Shown one piece after another: positions 24,054 to 32,881 of a stretch of DNA of 64,000 nt (position 1 is its first letter; each line of letters opens with the position of its first letter). The notes beneath the pieces are model-generated. The model was not told the origin of the DNA, did no database searches, and worked only from the letters and a program-made list of their open reading frames with translations. The stretch is from Prevotella sp. GTDB taxonomy: Bacteria > Bacteroidota > Bacteroidia > Bacteroidales > Bacteroidaceae. The DNA lies in NCBI GenBank assembly GCA_021636625.1, contig JAJWLX010000005.1:53493-117492 (forward strand), read 5' to 3'. The position numbers and the translations under genes are program-made.

Positions 24054-27000
24054 ATGGCAGTAGAATATGATAAGAATGATCTTCAGACCCAATTCGAGGG
24101 TATCAGAGATGAGCGACGCCTGCAGGCCAATACGGCATACCGCATAGGCACCGCTTTTCTCTCGCTGCTGCATTTCGCCTCAGACGAGATGCATACGACC
24201 ATCGAGGAGCTTCTGAAGAAGATCGAGGGCAAATATCTTTCGAAGGTCAAGGACGATCAAGCTGCCGGTCTTATCACCTTCCTCAGAGGCCTGAGGGTAG
24301 GTGCAGGCTACAAGTTCGACGAGAGTGGTAACATTTTAGCCGATTCCATCGATGCCAACAACCTGAATGTTGGAGGCAACTCCGTCTTCGCTGGTGACCT
24401 CAGTTCTCCGGACTTCGTAGCGGGATTCCTGACAGGCAAAGGATGGCGGCTGAAAAATGAGCCGATAGAGAATGCGGCTGGTGTCCTTGAAAACAAATAC
24501 AACCTAGAGCTTGACAACCTCATCGTGAGAGGATCCATGCGCATCTTCGAGATGATTATATCCCAGTTGTTGGGCGAGAACGACAACCGCATCTTCACGG
24601 CTATGATGGAGGTGGATCACTACGATGCTAAGAGTGGCAGGGTATATCTCGATACCAAGGAAGGCCGTATGTACAATTCCTTCCGCAAGGGCGATTACAT
24701 CATGGTCCAGCAGTATAATGGTCTTCCGTCCGATGAGAATGACCATTATGTCACCAAGAGCTACGAACTCCTGGTTAAGGAGGTAGGGACAGAAGGTGAG
24801 GGTGAGAATAGCCTGGCGTGGGTGACGTTCGAGAACTTCACAAGCTCCATGGCAGGAGCGACACCGGAGAAGCTGATCACGAAGCGTGACACCTTCGTGC
24901 GAGTGGACAACGTGTCAGACACAGACCGTAAGGGCATCATCCAAGTGATGACCGTAGGCAGCGATACTCCTTATATAGATATTGTCCATGGCATGAAAAC
25001 CAATCCGGAATCTGCTCTGAAGGGCAGATTGGGTAATCTGAATGGCATCAGACACCCTATCTTTGGTCAACTAAAGGGGTTCGGAGAGTACCTGAACAAC
25101 CTCTATGCCGTGGGCGATTTCGTCCTGAGCCGTACAGGAGAGAGCATCGATACTAAGTTCCAGGTTCTCGAAAACATGTTCTCTTCGAGATTCTCAAAAA
25201 CCAGCTATGAGCTGACTAACGAGCAGAATTATCTCGAGAATGGGCAATTCCTGGAGCAGATTACGGATTCAGAGAATACCATCATCGCGGGATGGGATAT
25301 CGACACTACAGACGAATCCGTTTTCTGGTTCGATGCTTCCGGATTGCCGGTCATGGTCAACGGAAATCCTACAGCAAGCGGAAACCGCAAGGTGTCGCTG
25401 GAGAAGGTGGATGGCAGGCAGATTCTCCGCATGCAGAATTGCGGCATCAGGCAGAAGAATGTGCTGATTAGACAACCAGGAACTCACAGAGAATATGTTG
25501 CCGGGGAGAAGAGCAGCGCAGAGCTGCCTCCAACAGAGGCAGGGTACACCGATGTGCAGGACAAGCTGTACATCAGCATTCGCATCTATGCCAAGACCGC
25601 TGGCAAGTTGACTATTGGCTTCGCTGGTTGCGAAGAGGTGAGGGGAAAACAGAATACCCTGCAGCAGAGAACAGTCAAAGTTGCATACTCAGGAGCGTGG
25701 AAGACTATACCTATAGAGGGTGTGTGGAATGGTACAGGTGACTTCGTAATACAGTTCGATGGTGATTGCTATCTCGCAATTGTATCTTTGACAGACGAAC
25801 CGCTCAGTGAGTTGACTAAGACTGTGAGCACTCAGATAGTGCAGACGGCCAACAATATCAAGTTGCTGGGTGAGAATATTAATAATGTGAACGGCAAGAC
25901 CACGAAGCTTGGCTGGGAACTGGATGCGGAGAAGGGTGAAATCCGGCAGTATGTTGATACGAAGGATAAGAAGAACCGGGAAGATACCTCTTCCTTAATC
26001 ACCCAGACATCTACTAATATCACATCATCTGTTGATAAGAAGCTGAAGGATCAGTACGGCAATATCACTAGTGAATATCAGTCGGCTATCGACCAGACAT
26101 CCGAGGGAATCAGGCAGTGGGTATACAATAAAGACTATGCTACCAACACGACAGTGACGTCTAATGTTGAACATCTTGCTGGCAGCATCACGAGTACTGT
26201 AAGGAAGGTGGATGCGAACTCTGACAGCATCACGCAGATAAAACATGATGTAAATTCCATCACTCAGACCGTAGGCAAGGCTGCTACCCAGGAGCAGTTG
26301 AAGGCTAACGTGAATACGCTCAATCAGAGTATCAGTAGTAATCTTGCATCTGCTAAAAATTATGCAGATGCGGTTGGTAGCGGAATAAGAAACGATTACG
26401 GCTATACCATTACAATGGTAAAGCAAAACAGCGATGGTTGGAGCGTAGCATCAGGTATGTTCAGCGGTCAAACTCTTACAGCTAAGGGTATCGCTACCAT
26501 CACACCAACAGTCAATTCATTGTGTAATTCCCGCATCGATGACCGCAAGAATGAGATTCGAAGCGGTCTTGTGACAACGGCAGATTTCGCAGCGTTGCAA
26601 ACTACGGTTGCAGGACATACTGCGAGCATATCTACAAGCGTACAGAAGGACGGAAACGGGTATATCACGAATGCGTCCATCAAGGCCGATAGAATCAAGC
26701 TTGAAGGTCTGACTACGGTCAACAATTACTTCAAGGTTCTTACAGATGGCTCTATCAAATGCGTCAATGCAGATGTTTCCGGTGACCTGAAGGTCACTAA
26801 TATGAGATATGCAACAGATATCGTTGTTAATGGCAAGGTAGCTTGCTCCTGCATCACTTCAGCTGGTAGTTTCGTCCTTCCAGACCTACCTGTTGGAGAA
26901 GTCATGAGGGTAGAGGTTTTTCGACCTATGATATCAAGAAGTACAATGCCTGTAAAACTGAAAGCAGACAATGGAGTCTTCTTGCAGAACAGTTCGAATT

Positions 27001-27104
27001 TCCTGTCCGGGGTGTCAGAGTTGACATTATATGGTTGGGTGCAGTTGATGGGAAGCAAGCAGATGGGTAAGACTTTTTGGGTTTACCAAACATTTGGTAA
27101 TTAA
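24054..27104 (+). CDS. Large tail protein (baseplate/tail-tip or fibre)
   Basis: 1016 residues. The N-terminal ~160 residues include the segment SVFAGDLSSPDFVAGFLTGKG, seen in Bacteroidota phage tail proteins; the middle (~300-590) is beta-rich with a carbohydrate-module-like region (WDIDTTDESVFWFDASG...); ~600-880 is a long repetitive stalk (TSTNITSSVDKKL, NSITQTVGKAATQ) and the C-terminus a compact domain. A fibre or spike anchored to the tail tip. Sugar specificity cannot be read. Confidence 0.65.
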   Translation: MAVEYDKNDLQTQFEGIRDERRLQANTAYRIGTAFLSLLHFASDEMHTTIEELLKKIEGKYLSKVKDDQAAGLITFLRGLRVGAGYKFDESGNILADSIDANNLNVGGNSVFAGDLSSPDFVAGFLTGKGWRLKNEPIENAAGVLENKYNLELDNLIVRGSMRIFEMIISQLLGENDNRIFTAMMEVDHYDAKSGRVYLDTKEGRMYNSFRKGDYIMVQQYNGLPSDENDHYVTKSYELLVKEVGTEGEGENSLAWVTFENFTSSMAGATPEKLITKRDTFVRVDNVSDTDRKGIIQVMTVGSDTPYIDIVHGMKTNPESALKGRLGNLNGIRHPIFGQLKGFGEYLNNLYAVGDFVLSRTGESIDTKFQVLENMFSSRFSKTSYELTNEQNYLENGQFLEQITDSENTIIAGWDIDTTDESVFWFDASGLPVMVNGNPTASGNRKVSLEKVDGRQILRMQNCGIRQKNVLIRQPGTHREYVAGEKSSAELPPTEAGYTDVQDKLYISIRIYAKTAGKLTIGFAGCEEVRGKQNTLQQRTVKVAYSGAWKTIPIEGVWNGTGDFVIQFDGDCYLAIVSLTDEPLSELTKTVSTQIVQTANNIKLLGENINNVNGKTTKLGWELDAEKGEIRQYVDTKDKKNREDTSSLITQTSTNITSSVDKKLKDQYGNITSEYQSAIDQTSEGIRQWVYNKDYATNTTVTSNVEHLAGSITSTVRKVDANSDSITQIKHDVNSITQTVGKAATQEQLKANVNTLNQSISSNLASAKNYADAVGSGIRNDYGYTITMVKQNSDGWSVASGMFSGQTLTAKGIATITPTVNSLCNSRIDDRKNEIRSGLVTTADFAALQTTVAGHTASISTSVQKDGNGYITNASIKADRIKLEGLTTVNNYFKVLTDGSIKCVNADVSGDLKVTNMRYATDIVVNGKVACSCITSAGSFVLPDLPVGEVMRVEVFRPMISRSTMPVKLKADNGVFLQNSSNFLSGVSELTLYGWVQLMGSKQMGKTFWVYQTFGN

Positions 27105-27115
27105 TTTTTTATTAT

Positions 27116-27391
27116 ATGAAAACAGCAAAACAGACGGTGAAAACCGAATTCGAGCCTATTGCGCTCGGTGAGAACGTGAATGTAAAATTCGAGCAGGATG
27201 TTACAGGTGATCATATCGTGACGAGAGGATATGTTTCTCGCAACGATACAGGCGAATATCTCGGCAATATCTCGGAAGAGGACGGTAACCTTACCATTAC
27301 CCTCAAGAAGGATGATGTCGGCAAGGAAGTGACTGCTCAGATTCTTGCATCAATCCCGGAGTGGCTTGATAGCATCAAGAATGCCGAATAA
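27116..27391 (+). CDS. Small tail-region protein
   Basis: 91 residues, beta-rich (NVKFEQDVTGDHIVTRGYVSRNDTGEYLG), acidic. Between two fibre proteins. Unrecognised. Confidence 0.5.
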   Translation: MKTAKQTVKTEFEPIALGENVNVKFEQDVTGDHIVTRGYVSRNDTGEYLGNISEEDGNLTITLKKDDVGKEVTAQILASIPEWLDSIKNAE

Positions 27392-27405
27392 GAGAGGAGG
27401 TGCTT

Positions 27406-28449
27406 ATGAGCGATGTGAAGGTGGGTACCAGCATCGAAGATGCTATCAAGAACTCTGATTGGTCTTCGGTCAGCATAGCCTTATGGCCGCATATTGTAGA
27501 GCAGATGAAACTTCACTCGAAGAACATCTTTGAGTGTGAAATGGTCTATGATCTAGACCATATCAACACTGTTCCCGCCCTCTACGATGACAACAAGGGT
27601 ACTCGCAAGCAGGTCATCGTGCCAATGAAGGTGTTTACCCGTGATATTGACGCAGAGCTTGAAAAAGCTAAAGAGGTGACAACTGCAGCCCAAAAGGCAA
27701 CAGACAAGGCGAATACCGCTGCTACAAATGCAGATAAGGCTCGGGATGATCTAGAGACTAAGAAGCAGGAGGTTAATAATGCCGTTACAGAGAGCAAGAC
27801 CGCGACCGAAGCTGCTAAGAAGGCTACTTCGGACACGCTTGCAAGTAAGAAGGCGATCGAGCAGAATGAGGAAGCCCGCAAGACTGCAGAGCAGACTCGC
27901 GCAGCTTCCGAAGCATCGAGAGTCAAGTCTGAGCAGGCGAGAGTTGAAGTAGAAATCAAGCGAGTTGCTGCTGAGTCTGCACGTTCTTCAGCAGAGCAGA
28001 AGAGAGTTTCTGCCGAAACTGCTCGAGCATCAGCAGAAAAGTCGAGAGTCGATGTTGAAAATGACAGGGAGGCTGCTGAAAAGAGAAGGAGTGACGCTGA
28101 AACCAAAAGAGTTGTCGCAGAGCAGGGCAGAGTTGGTGCAGAGAAGAGGAGAGAAACTGCAGAGCATCTGCGAGAGACAAATACTTCTACCGCCATCGAG
28201 AGCTCTAAGACGCAGACAGACCTCGCCAAGGAGCTCAACGAGCATCCTACTAAAATGGGAGATAACGGCAACTGGTGGAGGTGGAATCTGCAGTCTCACG
28301 CCTACGAAGATACCGGTATCATCGCAAGAGGTGGTGCGATGTACCCAACCTTCCGGCAGTCCAGGAACAAGTTATTGATGATCGACTACGGCTCAAACGT
28401 TTCCGAGCACGTTGTCAAAAGAAGAAACAAATTAGTTATCAAGGTATAA
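27406..28449 (+). CDS. Coiled-coil tail fibre protein
   Basis: 347 residues. A clear Shine-Dalgarno (GAGGAGG, 27394-27400) sits 5 bp before ATG 27406, rare in this phylum, and decides the start. Residues ~85-265 are uninterrupted heptads of the type AEKSRVD / AETARAS / AEQGRVG, a long trimeric stalk. The C-terminal ~80 residues form a small globular domain. Its stop overlaps the next start (TAATG). Likely stacks with the next two proteins. Confidence 0.75.
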   Translation: MSDVKVGTSIEDAIKNSDWSSVSIALWPHIVEQMKLHSKNIFECEMVYDLDHINTVPALYDDNKGTRKQVIVPMKVFTRDIDAELEKAKEVTTAAQKATDKANTAATNADKARDDLETKKQEVNNAVTESKTATEAAKKATSDTLASKKAIEQNEEARKTAEQTRAASEASRVKSEQARVEVEIKRVAAESARSSAEQKRVSAETARASAEKSRVDVENDREAAEKRRSDAETKRVVAEQGRVGAEKRRETAEHLRETNTSTAIESSKTQTDLAKELNEHPTKMGDNGNWWRWNLQSHAYEDTGIIARGGAMYPTFRQSRNKLLMIDYGSNVSEHVVKRRNKLVIKV

Positions 28450-29210
28450 TGGCAGATAATACGAATATCATTGTGGTGGGCAATGTTGCCTTCACCGACA
28501 AGGGAGCGTGGGTCAAAGGCTATTCCTTCGAGTTCGAGGGAGAGAGCATCCAGGGCTACGATGCCAATGACATCGTACATACTGCAAACGGTGTGTACGC
28601 ATCTCTCATCGATGGCAATACAGCTGAGCCTTCAGACACCAGCGACTCCTGGCGCCTCTGGCTAGACAAGACTGCGGCAACTAAGGCCAAGAGTGCAGCC
28701 GATGATGCCAACAAGGCTGCGAATCTTGCCAATACTGCAGCTGCTTCTGCAACCGCTCAGGCAGCAGAAGCACAGCAGCAGGCTACAGCTGCAGAGCAGA
28801 AGGCACAGCTTGCAACGGAGGCTGCGACAAGAGCAGACGAGAAAATCGCAGAGATGAACAGTCTCGCAGGTCAGATTGCGACTGGCTTCATAGCTCCTTC
28901 TCGCATGAATCTCAGCTATCAGACTGAGATCAGCATCCGCAACAAGCAGAAGCAGAAAATTGCAGCGAGCATCCTGCCGGCATACTTGCCGCAGAGTGTC
29001 CTCTATCAGAGAGTAGAGGGTGATTCCGTCATGGCTGACCCTGCCGGCAATCTGACCGTCAAGGGTACAGGCAAGACCAAGTTATGGGTGATTCCTACCG
29101 CCAACACACCGCTATGGCAGGAGGTGACCATCAACGTCAGACAACCATATATGCGACTCTCTGCAAAAGGAAAGATTCGCAAAAACGGCAATAAAATCCG
29201 AATTGTTTAA
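28449..29210 (+). CDS. Tail fibre protein with helical stalk
   Basis: 253 residues from ATG 28449. N-terminal beta domain (~1-75, YSFEFEGESIQGYDANDIVHTANGVYASL-like carbohydrate-module pattern with WRLWLD), an Ala-rich coiled coil (~78-145), and a C-terminal beta domain ending in a basic tail. Probable connector between stalk and the variable receptor-binding protein downstream. Confidence 0.65.
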   Translation: MADNTNIIVVGNVAFTDKGAWVKGYSFEFEGESIQGYDANDIVHTANGVYASLIDGNTAEPSDTSDSWRLWLDKTAATKAKSAADDANKAANLANTAAASATAQAAEAQQQATAAEQKAQLATEAATRADEKIAEMNSLAGQIATGFIAPSRMNLSYQTEISIRNKQKQKIAASILPAYLPQSVLYQRVEGDSVMADPAGNLTVKGTGKTKLWVIPTANTPLWQEVTINVRQPYMRLSAKGKIRKNGNKIRIV

Positions 29211-29230
29211 TCGATTAAATATAATGTAAT

Positions 29231-30703
29231 ATGGCATTTACAGAGAATGAAGAGACGAAGCTGAAGGCTATCATCGCAGCCTTCGACAATGCTCAGCAGG
29301 TCGATGACCTGCCTCAGTCAGACATGTCTGCAACCGACAAGATTATCGAAGTCTTCGACAAAAAGTCGGGCAAGTCTGAGCAGATGACTATCAAGAATGC
29401 AGTGCAGCTAGGTCAGCATCCATGGTGCGGTCGAGTGTGGAACCTCGACAACGCAACCCCTAAGGCCGCTGCCTATGTAGGCTCCCTCGAGCTCCTGCAG
29501 AACTTACACCAGGAACTCGGACTTGGCGGCTATCTGGTCAAGAATGACCATACTCGTCGCAAGCTTGATTCCAAGGATCATTACAAGTATGCAACAGGCG
29601 AAGCGGCCAAACTCGATGGTACCGAGGGGCACTATCAGTGGGGTTGGGGAAAAGAGTGGTACATAGCCATCAAGACCGTAGGCAGACTACACTACGAGAT
29701 GGTTAGCCCTTGGCCTATTCAGGGAGAGTTCAACTACAAGATTCCAATTGCCAGCATCTCTGCAGCAGGATTTGCGACAATCGAGCGCAGTACTGGCAAG
29801 CTCGTCAGCTACATCAACGATGGCGCTGACTATCGAGGAGGCAATAATGATGCGACTCTCGACAATACGAACCGCACCATGCTGGGCAAGCCAGCAACTC
29901 AGCAGACTACAGAGTACTTTCGAGCAGCAGCGCGCAAGAATGGTACCGGATGGCTCTGCACGACGATGCGCCATACAGCTGCCATCGCAGTACTCTTCGC
30001 AGTTATCTTCGGTACTCATCACGACCAGGCTGCAGTAAATACTGCTAAAGATGAAAATGGTCTGTTCCAAGGTGGTCTAGGCACTGGCGTGACACAGATG
30101 CCAGACTGGAGTGGATACAACGGCTGGCGTCCGGTCATCCCGATGTCTGCCGGCATCGAACTCGGAGACTCCTGTGGTGAATCAAGCTACGAGATTAAGA
30201 AGGATGATGGTACCGTAGTCTATACTGCCAAGATTCCTAGCTTCTTCGGATACAAGAATGGTTTCGGTAACCTCTGGCGTATGATGGATGATGAGCAGGT
30301 GCAGTGCAACGAGGATACATCGGTTGTACACCTCGTTGCTCCATCCATCTATGGAACCTGGACTTTAGGTAGTGCGGATGGAATGGTAGCCTATAGCAAG
30401 TCGGAGACTAAAGGCGAAGGCTATATCCAGGAGCTGTGTATGGAGCACCTCGAGAACTTCCCGACTAAAAAAGGTGGTACAGAAACGACCTATTGGACTA
30501 GCTACTTCTGGAATAATAGTGGAGCGACATCCGGTTTTCGCTGTTGCCTCCGTGGTGCCAATGCTAACAATGGTGGGCAGTGTGGTCTTTCGGCGCTCAA
30601 CGTTTACTATGCTGTCTCAGCTGCCAATGTGCTCTGCGGTGCGGCCCTCTGCGAAGCAGCATCCGAGTGGTCTGTGGAGCCAACATATTACGCAGCTGCC
30701 TAG
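29231..30703 (+). CDS. DGR variable protein (receptor-binding tail protein)
   Basis: 490 residues. The C-terminal domain has the C-type-lectin/formylglycine-enzyme-like pattern of DGR targets: FGNLWRMMDD..., then YWTSYFWNNSGATSGFRCC, RGANANNGG, GLSALNVYYAVSAANV. Residues 434-474 are the variable repeat. Relative to the template, mutagenesis changed T-A, N-Y, N-Y, N-L, Y-C and N-C at surface positions. Sixteen residues follow the VR, ending Y-Y-A-A-A. The N-terminal part likely attaches to the fibre. Expected job: binding variable host surface structures. Confidence 0.9.
   Translation: MAFTENEETKLKAIIAAFDNAQQVDDLPQSDMSATDKIIEVFDKKSGKSEQMTIKNAVQLGQHPWCGRVWNLDNATPKAAAYVGSLELLQNLHQELGLGGYLVKNDHTRRKLDSKDHYKYATGEAAKLDGTEGHYQWGWGKEWYIAIKTVGRLHYEMVSPWPIQGEFNYKIPIASISAAGFATIERSTGKLVSYINDGADYRGGNNDATLDNTNRTMLGKPATQQTTEYFRAAARKNGTGWLCTTMRHTAAIAVLFAVIFGTHHDQAAVNTAKDENGLFQGGLGTGVTQMPDWSGYNGWRPVIPMSAGIELGDSCGESSYEIKKDDGTVVYTAKIPSFFGYKNGFGNLWRMMDDEQVQCNEDTSVVHLVAPSIYGTWTLGSADGMVAYSKSETKGEGYIQELCMEHLENFPTKKGGTETTYWTSYFWNNSGATSGFRCCLRGANANNGGQCGLSALNVYYAVSAANVLCGAALCEAASEWSVEPTYYAAA
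30531..30652 (+). repeat. DGR variable repeat (VR)
   Basis: 122 bp at 370 bp from, and co-oriented with, the template repeat. It differs at 30580, 30593, 30605, 30608, 30632, 30633, 30636, 30650 and 30651; every one corresponds to A in the template. Other As are unchanged. The GC-rich end GGTGCGGCCCTC would serve as the homing initiation site. Confidence 0.95.
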
Positions 30704-30763
30704 GCTGGCTGCGTAGGCTCAAAAGACAGAACAATCAGAAGAGCCTGGGGCTCCTGAGCACAC

Positions 30764-30780
30764 GGCTCGCGCTGCGAGCC
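30764..30780. promoter_or_regulatory. DGR-type hairpin downstream of VR
   Basis: GGCTCGC-GCT-GCGAGCC: perfect 7-bp stem, 3-nt loop, 112 bp after the VR. Alternative pairing of GGGGCTC (30747-30753) with GAGCCCC (30776-30782) is possible. DGRs often carry hairpins or cruciforms behind the VR that help homing; here the distance is longer than in the Bordetella phage. Confidence 0.5.
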
Positions 30781-30787
30781 CCACCTT

Positions 30788-30802
30788 CCGCCCTTTGGGC
30801 GG
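30788..30802 (+). terminator. Terminator between fibre operon and DGR cassette
   Basis: CCGCCC-TTT-GGGCGG then ACGATTTTTTTTT. Confidence 0.88.
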
Positions 30803-30858
30803 ACGATTTTTTTTTGAAAATTCGCTCTTTGACTTTTTTTCATTCCGATTTTTTTTCG

Positions 30859-30866
30859 TACCTTTG
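30859..30866 (+). promoter_or_regulatory. Promoter of the TR/RT transcript
   Basis: TACCTTTG at 30859-30866 in the context TTTTTTTTCGTACCTTTGCACCC, like the candidate small-RNA promoters at 14969 and 17040. RNA would begin near 30873, with a GGAT-ATA-ATCC hairpin, ~28 nt before TR. Confidence 0.7.
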
Positions 30867-30900
30867 CACCCGGATATAATCCAGGTTGTGATTCCCAGTG

Positions 30901-31022
30901 CCGGTTTTCGCTGTTGCCTCCGTGGTGCCAATGCTAACAATGGTGGGCAATGTGGTCTTTCGACGCTCAACGTTAACAATGCTGTCTCAGCTGCCAATGT
31001 GAACTACGGTGCGGCCCTCAAC
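30901..31022 (+). repeat. DGR template repeat (TR)
   Basis: 122 bp non-coding copy of the VR. Translated in VR register it gives an Asn-rich stretch (LNVNNAVSAANVNY), as expected of AAC/AAT codons placed for adenine mutagenesis. A hairpin GCCTTG-CCT-CAAGGC (31073-31087) lies downstream and may belong to the structured template RNA. Confidence 0.95.
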
Positions 31023-31180
31023 TTAAAGATATCCACAGTTTTTGTGTGCTTATGTGGAGAAACGGGAGTCAGGCCTTGCCTCAAGGCAGAAAATACACAT
31101 ATTTAGATTAGCTGGTAGATGATGACAATAGGGTCATCCGGTCGAAGGTTAGGATTTTATAAAAAGCAGACAACGGATTC

Positions 31181-31250
31181 ATACACCGCATTATACACCG
31201 ACATGCACCGTCACATACACCGACACATACACCGACATATACACCATATT
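31181..31250 (+). repeat. Six ATACACCG tandem units
   Basis: ATACACCG-type units begin at 31181, 31193, 31203, 31215, 31227 and 31239, 10-12 bp apart, between TR and the RT start. They look like protein-binding iterons or a structured RNA spacer. No frame of interest crosses them. Confidence 0.75.
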
Positions 31251-31276
31251 AGTTATCATTCATTAATTAATGCATA

Positions 31277-32878
31277 GTGAAGAGAATAGGTAATATATCC
31301 GTTATTGTCGAGACTTTACTGAATTTTCGTGAAGCCTTTTATGAGTATTCCAAGCATAAGAGGTCGAGATTAAGCGTGCAAGCTTTCGAGGAGAATCTGG
31401 AGCAAAAGCTTCAGGTGCTTCTGCGTGCATACGAGGCTGGAGCCTGGCATACTTCGGAGTATGAAGCCAAGCAAGTGACTGAACCGAAAATTCGGACAGT
31501 CAACAAGCTGCCTGTTCCTGATCACGTCATCCAGCACGCTGCCCTCAATCCATCTGAACCCTTGCTGCGTAGCAAGATTCCGTACAATTGTCCGGCAGGT
31601 ACAAAAGGGCGTGGTACTCATTTCTTTTACAAGATTATCAAGCGTGACATCTACAATTCTCCACAGAAGGAGACTGCATATTGCGCACCCATGGACATAC
31701 ACCATTATTTTATGACCATCGAGCATAATCTTCTGAAGAGAGAGTATCGGCTGTATATCAAGGACCGCAAACTGCTATACTTCATCGACGAAGTCGTTGA
31801 CAGCTATGCAAATGGTGTTGTCCTCGGTGTCAAGCTTACCCAGCTTTTAGGTCAACTATACCTGGTTAGATTCGATTATCTCGCTATGCGGTGCTTCGAT
31901 ATCCTGAAGGATCCTGAGCGGTATCACTACTGGCAGGCACGCTACGTCAGTGATATGCTCGTCACTTGCAGGACAGAGGAGCAGGCAAGATTGATAACTA
32001 GCGTACAATCGTTGAATGAGCGATTCGATCGCTTCGTTCGGCAAGGACTCAGCTATTATTATAGGTTTATGGACAATATCTTCATATTGCATGAAGATAA
32101 GGTTTTCCTGCGACTGATGGTTGAATTGAGCGCAATGCATCTGGCGAGAGATTGGAAGCTGCAGATTAACCGGTCGTGGAATGTTCATCGCACCTGCGAT
32201 GGCATTGACTTCTGTGGGCAGGTCATATATGTGGATCATGCCAAGATACGAAAACGTAGCAAGCAGGCATTGTGCAGGCAGGTCGCAAGACTTCGCAAGA
32301 GAGGCTATAGTAATGAGCAGATCAGAGTCATAGCTGCATCGAGGCTAGGAATTGCGAAACACGCAGACACAAAAAACTTATTACAGAAAATCGGAATGAA
32401 AACTTATAGAGACAACCTCGGCATCAAAAGAGGGGAAATTCCCTTCGCAAGCATGACCAAGCGGCAGAAGAAGCACATAGGAGATGTTTTGTGCAAGGAT
32501 GGTATAGACTACGAAGATCATCTTATCCTCATAGAGGACTACAAGATTGACAAGTCAACAGTTAGTTTCAAGACTCAGCAGGTCGAAAAAGTGGATGAAC
32601 ACGGCAACAAGTTCATCGTTCAGGAGAAGGTTCCGAACGATAGACTGGCACTGAAGTTCAGATATATCGATCATGTTGAGAGGAAAGAGGAGCTGGATGA
32701 GAACGGTGAACCTATCGAGGTTCCGCACTGGAAGGATGAAACCTGGTGGTTGTATTCCGGTGCAGAGATACTTATTACACAAGCACGTGAGGAATGGTGC
32801 TTCCTAGAGAAGCCTTTCTATGTTGTAGTCGGAGAGCTGAAAAACAAATTCGGCAAAACGTTTTACAAGTTTATATAG
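31277..32878 (+). CDS. DGR reverse transcriptase with FMDN motif
   Basis: 533 residues; the first in-frame start is GTG at 31277. It copies TR RNA into adenine-mutagenised cDNA that replaces the VR. The first catalytic Asp is D140 (PMDIHHYFMTI). Motif 4 is LGVKLTQ (183-189), of the DGR type (GxxxSQ) rather than QGxxxSP. Motif 5 is YYRFMDNIFIL: FMDN at 264-267 in place of YxDD. About 60 residues are inserted between motifs 4 and 5 (~202-260). A long C-terminal region (~350-533) ends in GKTFYKFI. Followed 3 bp later by the 129-residue gene. Confidence 0.9.
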   Translation: MKRIGNISVIVETLLNFREAFYEYSKHKRSRLSVQAFEENLEQKLQVLLRAYEAGAWHTSEYEAKQVTEPKIRTVNKLPVPDHVIQHAALNPSEPLLRSKIPYNCPAGTKGRGTHFFYKIIKRDIYNSPQKETAYCAPMDIHHYFMTIEHNLLKREYRLYIKDRKLLYFIDEVVDSYANGVVLGVKLTQLLGQLYLVRFDYLAMRCFDILKDPERYHYWQARYVSDMLVTCRTEEQARLITSVQSLNERFDRFVRQGLSYYYRFMDNIFILHEDKVFLRLMVELSAMHLARDWKLQINRSWNVHRTCDGIDFCGQVIYVDHAKIRKRSKQALCRQVARLRKRGYSNEQIRVIAASRLGIAKHADTKNLLQKIGMKTYRDNLGIKRGEIPFASMTKRQKKHIGDVLCKDGIDYEDHLILIEDYKIDKSTVSFKTQQVEKVDEHGNKFIVQEKVPNDRLALKFRYIDHVERKEELDENGEPIEVPHWKDETWWLYSGAEILITQAREEWCFLEKPFYVVVGELKNKFGKTFYKFI

Positions 32879-32881
32879 TAG

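Noticed and set aside
30795..31106. Open frame of 103 codons across the TR
   Set aside because: It starts inside the terminator and reads the template repeat in VR register; it is a by-product of the VR/TR copy, not a gene.
31181..31250. Possible CRISPR array
   Set aside because: Units are 10-12 bp with no spacers of 25-40 bp and no cas genes anywhere in the window.
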